A DNA stretch of 64,000 bases from Streptomyces sp. B21-083 (lineage in GTDB: Bacteria; Actinomycetota; Actinomycetes; Streptomycetales; Streptomycetaceae), in the NCBI RefSeq assembly GCF_036898825.1, contig NZ_JARUND010000002.1, forward strand, positions 1-64,000, given 5' to 3'. Positions 34,788 to 43,804 of the stretch are shown in pieces; position 1 is the stretch's first letter, and every line of letters starts with the position of its first letter. The notes under the pieces were generated by a model that saw only the letters and a program-made list of their open reading frames with translations, was not told the DNA's origin and searched no databases. The position numbers and the translations under genes are program-made.

Positions 34788-35161
34788 GCAGACCACGCCA
34801 CACGGCCCTGACCTGCAAGAAAAGGCCGATCAGCGGCACGTCCCGCCAGGCGGGAGCAGCGGACCAACTTTCTTCTCAGGTGCCCGTCACGCGGGAAGCG
34901 GCCCCGGGCCGGAAGCAAATGTCATCGCTCTCCGGCAGCCCTCACATCGACCACCACCGCCACCTCACGAGCCGAACGACACCAACGCACCACCGCAGAG
35001 CACCGCCTCTACGTCCTCTCCGGCAACCTTCAGTTCAGGGCGGCTGCCCGCCGTGAGTGATCTGCGAGAAAGATGGGGGTCCGGTCCGGGGTCGCCCTCA
35101 CCTTCGGTAAGGCGTCGTTTCTTTTGGTGGTTCTCGGGCCGAGCTGTGCAGGGATACTGCT

Positions 35162-35644
35162 GTGGTGCTGTTGACGTGGATCGCTGAGGTGGCGGCCGAG
35201 CCGCTGGTGCTGGAGCCGGCTGACCGGCGGGTGGAGTGGGAGACCAACACCTGGTCGCTGGGTGCGGCGGACGAGGACAGGAGTTCGTTGTCCGTCGCCG
35301 AGGTGGTGGCTGCCTTCGAGCGGACTGCTGCTGCCATCCGGGAACGCGTTCACGATCTGGGCTTTTCCGGGGTGGTGACGTTCTACGTGTGGCACGACGA
35401 ACAGGCCGGGCAGCTTTGGTGCTCGACCGGTTCTGTGCCCCCGGATGCGCTGCCGTTCGGCGGTACCTATGTGGCTTCCGACGACCTCGGTCCGATCATC
35501 GAGGGATTTCTGGCTGACAGCGAGCCAGGCTTCATCGCCTGGTCGGACCTGGACGACGTGCAGAGCCTCTCGGAGAAGACCGAGACTGAGCCGGAGATCA
35601 TGCCCTTCGGTGTCTGGGCCAGCAGTGTCGGAGCCTCACGCTGA
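35162..35644 (+). CDS. Hypothetical protein, 160 aa
   Basis: Starts at GTG 35162 (or GTG 35165), MVLLTWIAEVAAEPLVLEPADRRVEWETNTWSLG, with an alternating strand and helix pattern (AIRERVHDLGFSGVVTFYVWHDEQAGQLWCS). The size and acidic composition resemble immunity-type proteins, but no family is recognised. Its last 9 bp overlap the 3' end of the convergent IS5-type transposase gene, so the native C-terminus may have been changed by insertion. A GTTTCTTTTGG motif upstream at 35115 resembles the right end of the IS. Confidence 0.6.
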   Translation: MVLLTWIAEVAAEPLVLEPADRRVEWETNTWSLGAADEDRSSLSVAEVVAAFERTAAAIRERVHDLGFSGVVTFYVWHDEQAGQLWCSTGSVPPDALPFGGTYVASDDLGPIIEGFLADSEPGFIAWSDLDDVQSLSEKTETEPEIMPFGVWASSVGASR

Positions 35645-36515
35645 AGGGTCCTGCCCGTCCACACGGACGAGTCGGCGGTGGCAGATGAGGGCTGCGGCTA
35701 TGCCGGCGAAGGCGAGGAAGTGTTCTGCCTTGCGTTCGTAGCGGCGGTGGAGTCGGCGGCAGCCGGCGAGCCAGGACACGGTCCTCTCAACAACCCATCG
35801 GTGGCGGCCGAGCCGCTGTGAGGACTCGATCCCTTTGCGGGCGATGCGGTGGCGGATGCCGCGCTTGCGGAGCCATCGGCGCAGGTGGTCGTAGTCGTAG
35901 CCCTTGTCGGCGTGCAGTCTCGCCGGTCGTCGCCGTCGTGGGCCGCGGCGGGAGCGGATCGGCGGGATGCCCCGCACGAGCGGTTCAAGGCCCTGGCTGT
36001 CATGCATGTTCGCACCGGAGATACCCAGCGACAGAGGCAGTCCGTTCCGGTCGGTGATCAGATGGATCTTCGATCCCAACTTGCCGCGATCGGTCGGATT
36101 CGGTCCCGTAAGTGGCCCCCTTTTGCCGCCCGCAGGCTGACCGAGTCGATCGCGCATCGCGACCAGTCCAGCTCACCTCGGGCGCCGAGCTCGTCGAGGA
36201 CAACGCGATGGAGCCGACCCCAGACCCGGGCCCGGCTCCACTGGGCGAACCGCCGGTACACCGTCTGCCAGCTCGGACCGAACACCGGCGGAAGCTGCCG
36301 CCAGGTGCAGCCCGAGGTCGCCACAAAGATGATCGCCGCCAAGGCCTCGCGATCACCCGCACGACGCCGGCCCCCACCTTGCGGACGTATCACCTCCGTC
36401 GGCGGTACCACCCGCCGGAACAGCACCCACAACTCGTCCGGCACCAGCCGCCCAACCAGATCCGTCATGCACCGTTCAACGAACGATCAAGCCATAAGAA
36501 ACGCCGTCTAAAAGC
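35625..36515. mobile_element. IS5-family (IS427-like) element, boundaries uncertain
   Basis: The right end is probably near 36515 (CCATAAGAAACGCCGTCT upstream of the transposase). No matching left terminus is visible within 50 bp after the transposase stop. The nearest partial match, GTTTCTTTTGG, is at about 35115, outside the 160-aa gene. Either the left end is lost, or the element is longer and carries that gene. Confidence 0.45.
35636..36468 (-). CDS. IS5-family transposase read through a frameshift
   Basis: Two overlapping frames make one protein. ORF A (36468-36058) reads MTDLVGRLVPDELWVLFRRVVPP and the TSGCTWRQLPPVFGPSWQTVYRRF segment, ending after SVSLRAAKGG. ORF B (to 35636) continues with GPLTGPNPTDRGKLGSKIHLITDRNGLP, ADKGYDYDHLRRWL (Asp) and HRWVVERTVSWLAGCRRLHRRYE (catalytic Glu). 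The join is at a GCAAAAGGGGGCC run, the known slippery signal for programmed frameshifting in this IS5 subgroup (IS427-like), so a fused active transposase is likely. Confidence 0.85.
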
Positions 36516-36522
36516 AACTGGT

Positions 36523-37209
36523 TCAGCCGCCTGCGGGGCATCCTTCAGTCGCGGCCGGAACGGGCTGCGGCAGACACGGGAGAGGCCAGGCCGGATCCCA
36601 CCGCCAGGACGCCCACCCGGCGGCGTTCGTGAACGGACCAGAGCGTTCCTCGATGAGTGCGAGGATCCGGGCGCGGGCGTCGTCCACGGCCCGGTGCTCG
36701 GTGTCGGTGATGATGCCGAGCCGTCGCACGTGGGCGTACTCGTCCTCGTCCTTCCACTGCCACCGGCTCAGGCCGGGGTCGACAACCAGGTCCACGGCGA
36801 GATCGAAGGTGTCGAACCCCTCGGCAGTCCGGACCATGGGACGCTCGAAGTTCACGTACCAGTTCCGCAGCCGGCGCCCGCCGTCGGCGGGAACGAAGAA
36901 AGCGTTGACGCTGAACCACACACCGGGTGGCTTCCACAGCAGCAACTCGGTCTCCTGCCACCGGCCGTCCGTAAGCTCCCACTCCCCCGCCGCCATCGCA
37001 TCGAACGCCTCCTTACGCACCGGACGGTCGTCGTCGGCACGGGCCTTGGCATACGGGGCTGGCCAACGCGCCTCCGCCCCCGGCGCACACGCAGTCACCA
37101 GAGCCTCCCCCGTGTCGGCAACGACACGCAGCGCCTGCTCACTCCACACCCGCCCACCGCGGTACACGTCACGCCGCACGACCGTCTGTCCCACTTCGAA
37201 ACCCCGCAC
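36523..37209 (-). CDS. DUF402-domain protein
   Basis: A 228-residue protein. N-terminal VGQTVVRRDVYRGGRVWSEQALRVVADTGEALV is followed by the DUF402 core: WFSVNAFFVPADGGRRLRNWYVNFERPMV, DTFDLAVDLVVDPGLSRWQWKDEDEY and a C-terminal helix with ALIEERSGPFTNAAGWASWRWDP. In the DUF402/FomD family, nucleotide or nucleoside-diphosphate hydrolysis through a metal-bound DxD-type site has been described; WQWKDEDEY carries such acidic residues. The gene appears intact, although the IS5-type right end lies 10 bp past its stop. Confidence 0.82.
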   Translation of the reverse strand: MRGFEVGQTVVRRDVYRGGRVWSEQALRVVADTGEALVTACAPGAEARWPAPYAKARADDDRPVRKEAFDAMAAGEWELTDGRWQETELLLWKPPGVWFSVNAFFVPADGGRRLRNWYVNFERPMVRTAEGFDTFDLAVDLVVDPGLSRWQWKDEDEYAHVRRLGIITDTEHRAVDDARARILALIEERSGPFTNAAGWASWRWDPAWPLPCLPQPVPAATEGCPAGG

Positions 37210-37327
37210 CGCTCCTCCTCCGCCCCCACCAAAACACCCGTCACCTCAGCCCTGCCCAGCACCTGGGCAAACTGCCGGGAGGGAGAGCCTGCCCACCGGC
37301 AAAGCGACTTTCGACGCGCGAACGAGG

Positions 37328-38335
37328 TCATCTCTGATCCTGTGCGGTGCGGGGGTGGGATGCCTGGAGCGCCTCGGTGAGGGGCCGCCGGTCGAGGTAG
37401 TAGGACAGCCGCACGCCGGGCCGGTCCGCTTCTCTCGCGCGGGCCGTGCGCAGGGTGGCCCTCTCCCAGCAGGCGGCGACGGCTTCACGGAACGCTGACG
37501 CGGATTCGTCGTCAGCGGCCGCGACCTCCACCAGGACCCGATCCGGTTCCTCCGCATGCTCTTCGTCCGGCCGGTCGTATGTGTCGGTGTCTGTGGTGGG
37601 GCGGTTGGGAAGAGCGCGGGTCTGCTGCCGTCCGCGGTACGGATGCGGAGAGGTGGCGGCGAGGAGGATCTCGAGGTGGTCGGCGAAGTACGGCCCCGGG
37701 AGCGGAATCTCGTATTCGGGGTGGCGGTCGTAGCCGGCGGTGACGGCGGCGGCGACGTAGTCCATGACGGCGAGGGTGGCATCGGTGTGCGCGCGGCGGG
37801 TGGCAGGGGTGAGGTGCTGGAGGATGCGCAGGAAGGTGGGGACGCTGTCGTCGATGCCGTTTCTGTGGACGAGGTCGGCGTCGTCGTCGGCAAGGTCGGT
37901 CTGGTCGTGCCAGAGGGCAGCAGCGTGGCGGTCGCCGAGGGCGCGGTGGTGGAGGTAGAGGCAGTAGGAGGCGGCGCTGTCGCCGGCGCCGGCGGCGTAC
38001 TGCCACCAGAAGCGGGCGCCGTCTTCAGCGTCGGTGAGCTGCAGGAGGCAGCCCAGGAGCCAGGCGCCGCGGGGGGCGGGCAGCTGGTCGGTGATGAAGT
38101 CGGCGAGCTGTCCGGCGAGTTGCCCGGGCGAGGAGTGGCTGACGGCCACTTCGCACAGCGACCGCAGGTGCGCGGCTGCGGTTTCGTCCGCCAGGTCGTG
38201 TCCGAGGTCCTCCCTCAAAAGGGCATCGATCACGGGGACGGGGTAGGCGGTGTCGTTGTAGGCGACGGTGTCCTGCGGGATCTGGGGGTCTTTCAGGAGC
38301 AGGGAGCGGGCGAGGAGATCGTCGATGGCTTTCAT
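37328..38335 (-). CDS. 335-aa protein with C-terminal DUF6207-like domain
   Basis: From ATG 38335, MKAIDDLLARSLLLKDPQIPQDTVAYNDTAYPVPVIDALL. Residues 1-230 are all-helical with TPR/SEL1-like character (DGARFWWQYAAGAGDSAASYCLYLHHRALGDRHAAALWHDQ) and a variable acidic linker. The last 80 residues, RVLVEVAAADDESASAFREAVAACWERATLRTARA and GVRLSYYLDRRP, match the DUF6207 family, which normally stands alone (compare 19494). The ATG overlaps the stop of the XRE-like gene (ATGA). It is the last gene of a three-gene coupled set. Confidence 0.75.
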   Translation of the reverse strand: MKAIDDLLARSLLLKDPQIPQDTVAYNDTAYPVPVIDALLREDLGHDLADETAAAHLRSLCEVAVSHSSPGQLAGQLADFITDQLPAPRGAWLLGCLLQLTDAEDGARFWWQYAAGAGDSAASYCLYLHHRALGDRHAAALWHDQTDLADDDADLVHRNGIDDSVPTFLRILQHLTPATRRAHTDATLAVMDYVAAAVTAGYDRHPEYEIPLPGPYFADHLEILLAATSPHPYRGRQQTRALPNRPTTDTDTYDRPDEEHAEEPDRVLVEVAAADDESASAFREAVAACWERATLRTARAREADRPGVRLSYYLDRRPLTEALQASHPRTAQDQR

Positions 38336-39237
38336 TTCGGGGTGGTCACTCCCGGCTCGTCGTGGCGAAGGTGGATGGTCTCCAGGGCCCCTCGGGCGTG
38401 GTGGTCGTAGGCGTGGACGCGGGCCGGGGGCAGGCCGGTGATGGTGGGGACGGCAGCGTTGTCGATGCCGCACAGGTGGCGCAGGACGATGATGTCGAGC
38501 TGGTCCGGGGGCAGTTGGCCGACTGCGTCGAAGAAGGTGGCCAGTTCGCTGACTTCGGCGAAGCGGGCCGCGAGGTCGCCGATGCGGCTCTGAGCGACGG
38601 TGGAGAACGCCGCCGGCCGCAGGTCGGGGTATCCGTTGGCGTGGTGGGCGCGGAGCATGACGCGTGAGCGCAGCAGGCGCCAGGCGTGGCGGCGTACGTC
38701 GGAGCTCGCGACGGCTTCGTCCCAGCCGAGCCAGAGGATGTCGCAGGTTTCCGCGACGACCCAGTGGGCTCGCCGTTCGTTGTGGAGTAAGGCGCGGGCG
38801 TAGGCGGTGTAGGGCTCGCGCATGGCCTCGGTGAAGGCGCGGTGGGCCACGGGCGGCTGTTCCTGCTGGAGGGACTGGACTTCGTGTATGCGTTCCTCGA
38901 TCCACTCCTGGTCCTTTTCCGCTTCACGGGCAGCCGCGGTCCACAGCCGGCGCAGCGGCCAGACGGGGAGGTCCAGGGCGCGGACCACGCTGTAGGTGAT
39001 CTCCCAGCCGGGGTAGTACTCCATGCCGCGCAGGAGGGTGGAGATGCGGGTCTTGGAGTATCCGGTGAGGCTGACGAGGTCGTCGAGGGTGAGACGGGAG
39101 GCGGTCAGGCGGCTGCGGACCGGCTTCAGCCAGGCCCGGTGGCAGACGCCTGCCTCGTCCGAGATCTCTCCCGGTTTACGGCCCCGCCTGCTGGGCTCGT
39201 CGGCTTCTGGCTGTTCCGGTACGGACGGTGGCCTCAT
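38332..39237 (-). CDS. DNA-binding regulator with XRE-like and sigma-4-like helices
   Basis: From ATG 39237 (GGAGGAA at -15), a 301-residue protein. An N-terminal helix-turn-helix, LTLDDLVSLTGYSKTRISTLLRG (about 45-67), precedes helical repeats. Near the C-terminus, LPPDQLDIIVLRHLCGIDNAAVPTITGLPPARVHAYDHHA has the layout of sigma-70 region 4. No region 2 is found. It lies between a small membrane protein and the DUF6207-fusion gene, overlapping both by ATGA. A membrane-coupled signalling operon is a plausible inference. Confidence 0.75.
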   Translation of the reverse strand: MRPPSVPEQPEADEPSRRGRKPGEISDEAGVCHRAWLKPVRSRLTASRLTLDDLVSLTGYSKTRISTLLRGMEYYPGWEITYSVVRALDLPVWPLRRLWTAAAREAEKDQEWIEERIHEVQSLQQEQPPVAHRAFTEAMREPYTAYARALLHNERRAHWVVAETCDILWLGWDEAVASSDVRRHAWRLLRSRVMLRAHHANGYPDLRPAAFSTVAQSRIGDLAARFAEVSELATFFDAVGQLPPDQLDIIVLRHLCGIDNAAVPTITGLPPARVHAYDHHARGALETIHLRHDEPGVTTPK

Positions 39238-39458
39238 CGCAGCGGTTCCTCCGGCCCGGCCGCGGCCGGCGCAGAATCCGCAGCGCCGGTGCGCCGCGTC
39301 TCCATACCGGTGAAGGCGGCGGTGATCTGCTGAACGAGCAGTCCGAGTGAGGGCAGCAGCGCGGCTACGGCCGCGAGCTGGCCCAGCACGGTCATCACCG
39401 TGCTCCATGCGAGGACCGCCGCCAGTACAGCAACGATCCACACCTGCTTCCTGGACAT
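39234..39458 (-). CDS. Small single-pass membrane protein
   Basis: A 74-residue protein starting MSRKQVWIVAVLAAVLAWSTVMTVLG, with a hydrophobic helix through about residue 40 (including QLAAVAALLPSLGLLV) and an Ala/Pro-rich tail ending PEEPLR. Its stop overlaps the start of the regulator gene. It may act as the sensing or anchor component of this three-gene unit. Confidence 0.7.
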   Translation of the reverse strand: MSRKQVWIVAVLAAVLAWSTVMTVLGQLAAVAALLPSLGLLVQQITAAFTGMETRRTGAADSAPAAAGPEEPLR

Positions 39459-40063
39459 CGCACCATTCCCCTGCACTTGAGTGTCTGAAAGGGGCCCTCC
39501 GCAGCGGTGCTGAAGCGCCGCGGAAGGCTGGACGCCAGCATGGTGGACCAACCCCCCGCCACTCAACGTGATCATGGGGTTACGGAACAATGCCGCCGGT
39601 AGCCCCAGCCGCATCCCGCGCCCAATACGCCATGACACTCCCCCCGTGAGATCAAAACAGGCTCCACCGAACGCTTTTGGCGGCGAAAACGTACATCTCC
39701 TTGCGACGCTCCGGGCAGGGCGCACCATGGAAGACGGACGCCTTCCCCGGGCGTCGGACCTTCCCGTCTGGAAGGCCGCGCCGTCCCCTCGTGCTGAAGA
39801 ACGACCGGAGGGGACCGCACCGCTCCCGCCCAGCCATGTGCTGGGCGGGAGTTACTCCCATGCGCCCGCGCGGCGGGCCGACGCGGTTGGGGGTAGTGCG
39901 GACGGAGGCATGCGGCTTTCGACGCTCGGCACGCACCGCTGACCACGTTCCGGACGGCCCGCGCGAGGCCGTATCCCGTCCGCAGGTGGTGGGCAGCAGC
40001 AAAGTGGTTACCGCGGCAGCCACCGCCCCGTTAGTCTCGCCGCACCGAGACCGAGGAGGACCG
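39459..40063. other. Intergenic, about 600 bp, no gene seen
   Basis: No convincing coding frame on either strand. It should hold the promoter of the three-gene unit, and it includes the strong hairpin at 39823-39851. Base runs are less GC-rich near 39650-39710 (for example GGCGAAAACGTAC). Confidence 0.5.
39823..39851. terminator. Strong hairpin
   Basis: CTCCCGCCCAGC (39823-39834), loop CATGT, GCTGGGCGGGAG (39840-39851); perfect 12-bp stem. Nearest same-direction genes are not close, so its partner gene may be lost. Confidence 0.6.
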
Positions 40064-40432
40064 GTGCTTGAGGGTGTGCTTGTCGCCGAGAGTCTGCGCA
40101 TCGGAGCCGAGCTGAGCGGGATCCCGCTTCAGATCACCAAGATCTCGCGGATCGAAATGACCACCGCGTCCGCTGACCAGCCACGACAATGGACCCTTCT
40201 GGACTTCACCGCTCCGGAAGCCGACGCCGAACGCCTTGCCCAGCACATGGCCACCTGCCTTGCTCCAGCGGGCGGTTGGTACGTCGATTTCCACACCGCC
40301 GACGAGACGTTTGTGGTCTTCGCCGGAAAAACCTTCCGATACCCACGCGGACAAGCCGAAGGCCGCCAAGCAGCACAGGCACACGGGCGCTCGATCGGAG
40401 TCCCTGAACCGCAGCTGGACTGGCAAGTCTGA
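40064..40432 (+). CDS. Hypothetical protein, 122 aa
   Basis: From GTG 40064, with GAGGAGG nearby. Predicted alternating strands and helices: VLVAESLRIGAELSGIPLQITKISRIEM, PRQWTLLDFTAPEADAERLAQHMATCLAPAGGWYVDFHTADETFVVFAGKTFRY. The GGWYVDFHTADETFVVFAGK segment fits a ferredoxin-like small domain. Family not recognised. It is intact. Confidence 0.68.
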   Translation: MLEGVLVAESLRIGAELSGIPLQITKISRIEMTTASADQPRQWTLLDFTAPEADAERLAQHMATCLAPAGGWYVDFHTADETFVVFAGKTFRYPRGQAEGRQAAQAHGRSIGVPEPQLDWQV

Positions 40433-40734
40433 CGGGACCATCTGCTGTCCGAACCGCAGGATCGCGGACGCGCGCCACCACGCGAGCAGTTACGGAAGCG
40501 GGAGCACCTTCTTCCTTGCCGGGCGGGTGTGTTGCGCGCCACCATGCCAGACCGTGGCGAGCTCGTTCGCCGGGCAGCCTCCCGGCCGACTGGACGGGCT
40601 TCCAGCGCCATACTCAGGCAGTCCGCGAGGAGCTGGTACCGCAGAACGAAGCTGAGGTCCTGGAACTGGGCGGGCTCAGGCACCTCCCGGTGCGAGGGAG
40701 GACGCCTTTCCCTTCGCCCCCGGGCCGGGGAGCG

Positions 40735-40821
40735 CGGCAGTCGGTGTGCGGGAAGGCATCCACCGTCCCACCGAGATGAACGAGGCGTTGGTCGAGTTCC
40801 TCACCGGGCTCAGAGGCTGAC
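40735..40821 (+). pseudogene. Possible alpha/beta-hydrolase C-terminal fragment
   Basis: About 28 codons read REGIHRPTEMNEALVEFLTGLRG, the pattern of the last helix of alpha/beta hydrolases. No upstream part survives in this frame. The stretch 40433-40734 has no supported gene. Confidence 0.3.
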
Positions 40822-40824
40822 CGC

Positions 40825-41430
40825 TCAGTTCGCCGGTTCGACCTGTTGGTCGACCTGGCAGTAGTCGACTGAAGCCAGGAAACGCTGACCGAGCTTCACC
40901 TCGGTGTTCGCCTTGCCCTTCGTCGGCACGGTGACCATGCCGGACCGGGTCCTGATGAGCAAAGTGCCCTCGGCGTCGTAGAAGGTGACCCAGGCCTGGA
41001 AGTCGGCCCTGCGCCTGTTCGGGTTCGCGATCTCGACCGTCGCGTACGGGGTGGACGCGGTCGCACAGCTGACCAGCTTCGCCGTGCCGGCCTTCAGCGC
41101 CGAGCCGGAACCCGTGCTCGAGGAGGAGGGCGTTGAGCGATAGCCGGGGCGCTGGGTGTAACCGCTCCCGCCGCCGCTGGTGTTGCTGCCGCTGCCGTAC
41201 GTGGAGTCGTCGTCATCGGAGCGGTACGAGCCCGACGAACCGCTCCCCGAAGTCGATCCCGAACTCGTCGACGAGCCGCCGTGGTTCTGGCTGGAGCTGC
41301 TGCAACCCCCACCACCGCTGCCCTTGCTGCTTCTGCCGTGGCCGTGCCGCCCCGACGAGAAACCGGTCAAAGCGAGTACGACCAGAGCCAGTACCGCCGT
41401 GAGCTTGAGTGCGCTCCCCCGAGAATCCAT
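40825..41430 (-). CDS. Secreted Ser/Gly-rich protein with a C-terminal beta domain
   Basis: A 201-residue protein. A signal peptide (SALKLTAVLALVVLALTGFSSG, about residues 6-27) is followed by a long low-complexity Ser/Gly linker (30-105). A compact domain (about 112-197) contains KLVSCATASTPYATVEIANPNRRRADFQAWVTFYD and FLASVDYCQVDQQVEPAN, with two Cys that may pair. The beta domain resembles extracellular FxLYD-like modules in pattern. A terminator lies downstream of its upstream neighbour. Function unknown; extracytoplasmic location is likely. Confidence 0.72.
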   Translation of the reverse strand: MDSRGSALKLTAVLALVVLALTGFSSGRHGHGRSSKGSGGGGCSSSSQNHGGSSTSSGSTSGSGSSGSYRSDDDDSTYGSGSNTSGGGSGYTQRPGYRSTPSSSSTGSGSALKAGTAKLVSCATASTPYATVEIANPNRRRADFQAWVTFYDAEGTLLIRTRSGMVTVPTKGKANTEVKLGQRFLASVDYCQVDQQVEPAN

Positions 41431-41746
41431 ACGATCACTCTAGTCAAGGGGCCCGGCGCTCCCTCAGCGCAGGACGACCGCCGCACCGCTGTCGTCGGAG
41501 CCGGGGCCGAAGAGGTGGGGCCAACTGGGCCAGGAGGCCGGCCGGGCGGGGAGCGCGGGCCGTGGCCTAGCAGTCCGGACCGGACGCCGCGGAGGCATCG
41601 CCCGCACCGTCATCTGCCCTCGCCAAAGAGATCCTCCCCGAAGACCACAAGGGTCGTCGTCGACATCCTGCACCAGCTGAATGCCGTCGCCTTGAGCCAG
41701 GCGTTGGAGAGGGCATCCGGCGCCATTGCCTTCGGCCTGAAGACGG

Positions 41747-41789
41747 AACGGATCGGGCACCTCCCTGACGGGGAGGTGCCCGATCCGTT
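41747..41789. terminator. Long perfect hairpin (bidirectional terminator)
   Basis: Two 19-bp perfect arms, AACGGATCGGGCACCTCCC (41747-41765) and its complement (41771-41789), around a 5-base loop. It follows the lamin-tail gene on the minus strand. Confidence 0.75.
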
Positions 41790-41874
41790 GCCTGGTGCCG
41801 GATGTCGGCGGCGCGCCGGATCCTTGCGGGCCCGACGCGTCTCCGTCTCTCACGTGCGTGGGTGGGTGGCAGGC

Positions 41875-42389
41875 TCAGGCGCGGCGGCGGGCGTCGCCCC
41901 GGTGGTCGCGGTCGTGGTCGCGGCCCCAGGACTCGTCGTCGATGAAGCGGCCGTGGTCGTTGCGCAGGGTCGCGGTGTCCCGGTCGTTGTTCCACACGTA
42001 GTTGCGGCGGTCCTGGTAGAGGTCGGTGCGGGTGTCGCGGCCCTCACCGGTGTGGATACGGACCGTGGCGCGGCCGGCCAGGCGGTAGTGGTCGAAGGTG
42101 TAGGTGGGCCGGCCTCGTCCTCGAGGGTCCAGTCGCCGAGGTTGATCGTGTTGCGGGTGGTGTTGGTGAGTTCCACCCACTCCTTGTTCAGCGACTTGTT
42201 GGAGCGGTCGTCGCGTCCCGGGGAGTCGTACTGGACGGCGGAGATCTCCACCTTCGGGTGCTGCGGACGCGCGTGCCCGGCAGCGGATGCCGGCAGCGCC
42301 GCCACCGAGACGAGAGCGCCGGCCTCGAGCGCGGCCGGGGCCAGACGACGGGCGGTGGCAGAAGCAGAAGCGGACAAGAAGTCCCCCAA
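41875..42389 (-). pseudogene. Lamin-tail-domain secreted protein, frameshifted
   Basis: The N-terminus (MGDFLSASASATARRLAPA, hydrophobic, Ala-X-Ala cleavage near ASAAGHA) is a signal peptide. The lamin-tail domain begins VEISAVQYDSP and EWVELTNTTRNTINLGDWTLEDE. A frameshift near 42115 is required to continue with YTFDHYRLAGRATVRIHTG, NYVWNNDRDTATLRNDHGR and the stop at 41875. Streptomyces homologues read through without break. The one-base loss lies in a GGCCC run. Function of these extracellular domains is uncertain. Confidence 0.7.
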
Positions 42390-42763
42390 GGTGCAGGCAC
42401 TCCTCCCCCGACGGCCTTCACGGCCGACGCGAGGGTTGGTGCGGTGTGCGGGTGGCAGCCGGTCGGCCGCGCAGACACACCCTGTCCACCACGTGCGGGA
42501 GTTGAGGGGAAAACATGGACTGCGTTACTGCTTGCCCATATTTCCATGACTCTCGCCTGCTCATCCATGTATGCCGCTCATACCCGAAGTTGACGACACG
42601 ACAGCTCCATCCCCCGGACAGGAACCGGCTCACCCCTCGCAGCCGCCACACCGCGCCACCCCGGTCCCGTGCCGGCTGTCACCCGAAAATGGGTAACAGC
42701 ACTGCCCCCGCACAGAGTCGTGATGCCCGGAGGCTGGGGGCGCGGCAAGCGAAGGCGGCGGAG

Positions 42764-43667
42764 TCAGGAAACGCGCAGGAGTGTGGCGACCAGCCGGTCC
42801 TCGCGGGCATGGTCGAACCTGATCTGCTGGGCGACGTGGTCGGCGCCGGCCAGGTCCTCGCCTCGGAGGGACAGCCCGGTGAGACGGCCTCGCTGGAGGC
42901 CCGCGGCATCGATGAGCCGATACGCCATGGTCCGCAGATCGTCCTCGTGCCCGGAGGCTTCCGTCAGGCGGCGCGACTTCTCCCAGGACGGGCCGCCGAC
43001 GAACTTGCGCGTCAGGCCTAGGGCGCGGGCCACCTGCCCGCGCCGGCGCAGCATCTGTCCGAGCTGGACGACCAGATCGAGCAGCGCGGCGCGGACTGCG
43101 GCGCCGTCCAGAATGTCGCGGGGGAAGGTGACGCTACGCTCGTGGAGGTGGGCAGGGCGCGCGGGGCGACGGGGCGGGGGTCGCGGGCGCGGTCGGCGGG
43201 TCAGGCGTCCGGCGCGGCCTCCCAGGATGCGCTGCACGGTGGCCGACTCCAGTCCGGCGAGCAGGCCGACGCGGTCCACCCCGTATCCCCGCAGGACGGC
43301 GGCCGGGTAGGGGCCGATGCCGTGGAGAGCGGCGACGGGCAGCGGTGCCAGCCGGTCGGTGACCTGGCCGGAGTCGACGGCGAGGACGCCGCCGGGATCA
43401 GTGATCTGGCGGGAGGCGGTGGCCGCGACCGTGATCGTCAGCCCGATCCCGACCCGTACGTCGACACCCAGTAGCGCGACGCTCCGGAGACGCACGATTT
43501 CTCCAAGCCTGCGGGCGTCGGCGCTGTGGTAGCGCAGCGCGCCCTTCAGCTCCACCAGGGCCGCGGACGGGGCAGCGCCTGGACCACCGGGGACAGGTCC
43601 GCGAGGAGCTTTAGGACCCGCCTGTATGTGGTGTCGGGCAGACGGTCGGGGCAGCGCACATGCATCA
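42764..43667 (-). pseudogene. Second Y-family (ImuB-like) gene, multiply frameshifted
   Basis: A relative of the gene at 17544. ATG 43667 starts MHVRCPDRLPDTTYRRVLKLL..., shifts frame near 43575 (one C short in a run of C), continues as SAALVELKGALRYHS, GVDVRVGIG and GLLAGLESATVQRILGGRAG, then needs two compensating shifts (about 43200 and 43140) around ADRARDPRPVAPRALPTSTSV. The C-terminus (RRGQVARALGLTRKF...HEDDLRTMAYRLIDAAGLQRGRL) is well preserved. It is not functional as written. A LexA box lies 65 bp upstream. Confidence 0.75.
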
Positions 43668-43731
43668 CACTCGCCACTCCCCCGGGCCGAGCTCCAGCCG
43701 TCATGACACTCACCTCCCCCACCCCATGCCA

Positions 43732-43747
43732 TCGAACTAATATTCGA
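43732..43747. promoter_or_regulatory. LexA (SOS) box upstream of the second Y-family copy
   Basis: TCGAACTAATATTCGA, again one mismatch from TCGAAC-N4-GTTCGA. The flanks (ATTCGAACGCG) match those of the box at 18575, so both arose by duplication of one promoter region. Confidence 0.68.
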
Positions 43748-43804
43748 ACGCGCGAGGAGCCACCCCCTCGCTCTCCGGTCTAAATCGGAAACAGGTTCGA
43801 TGAC

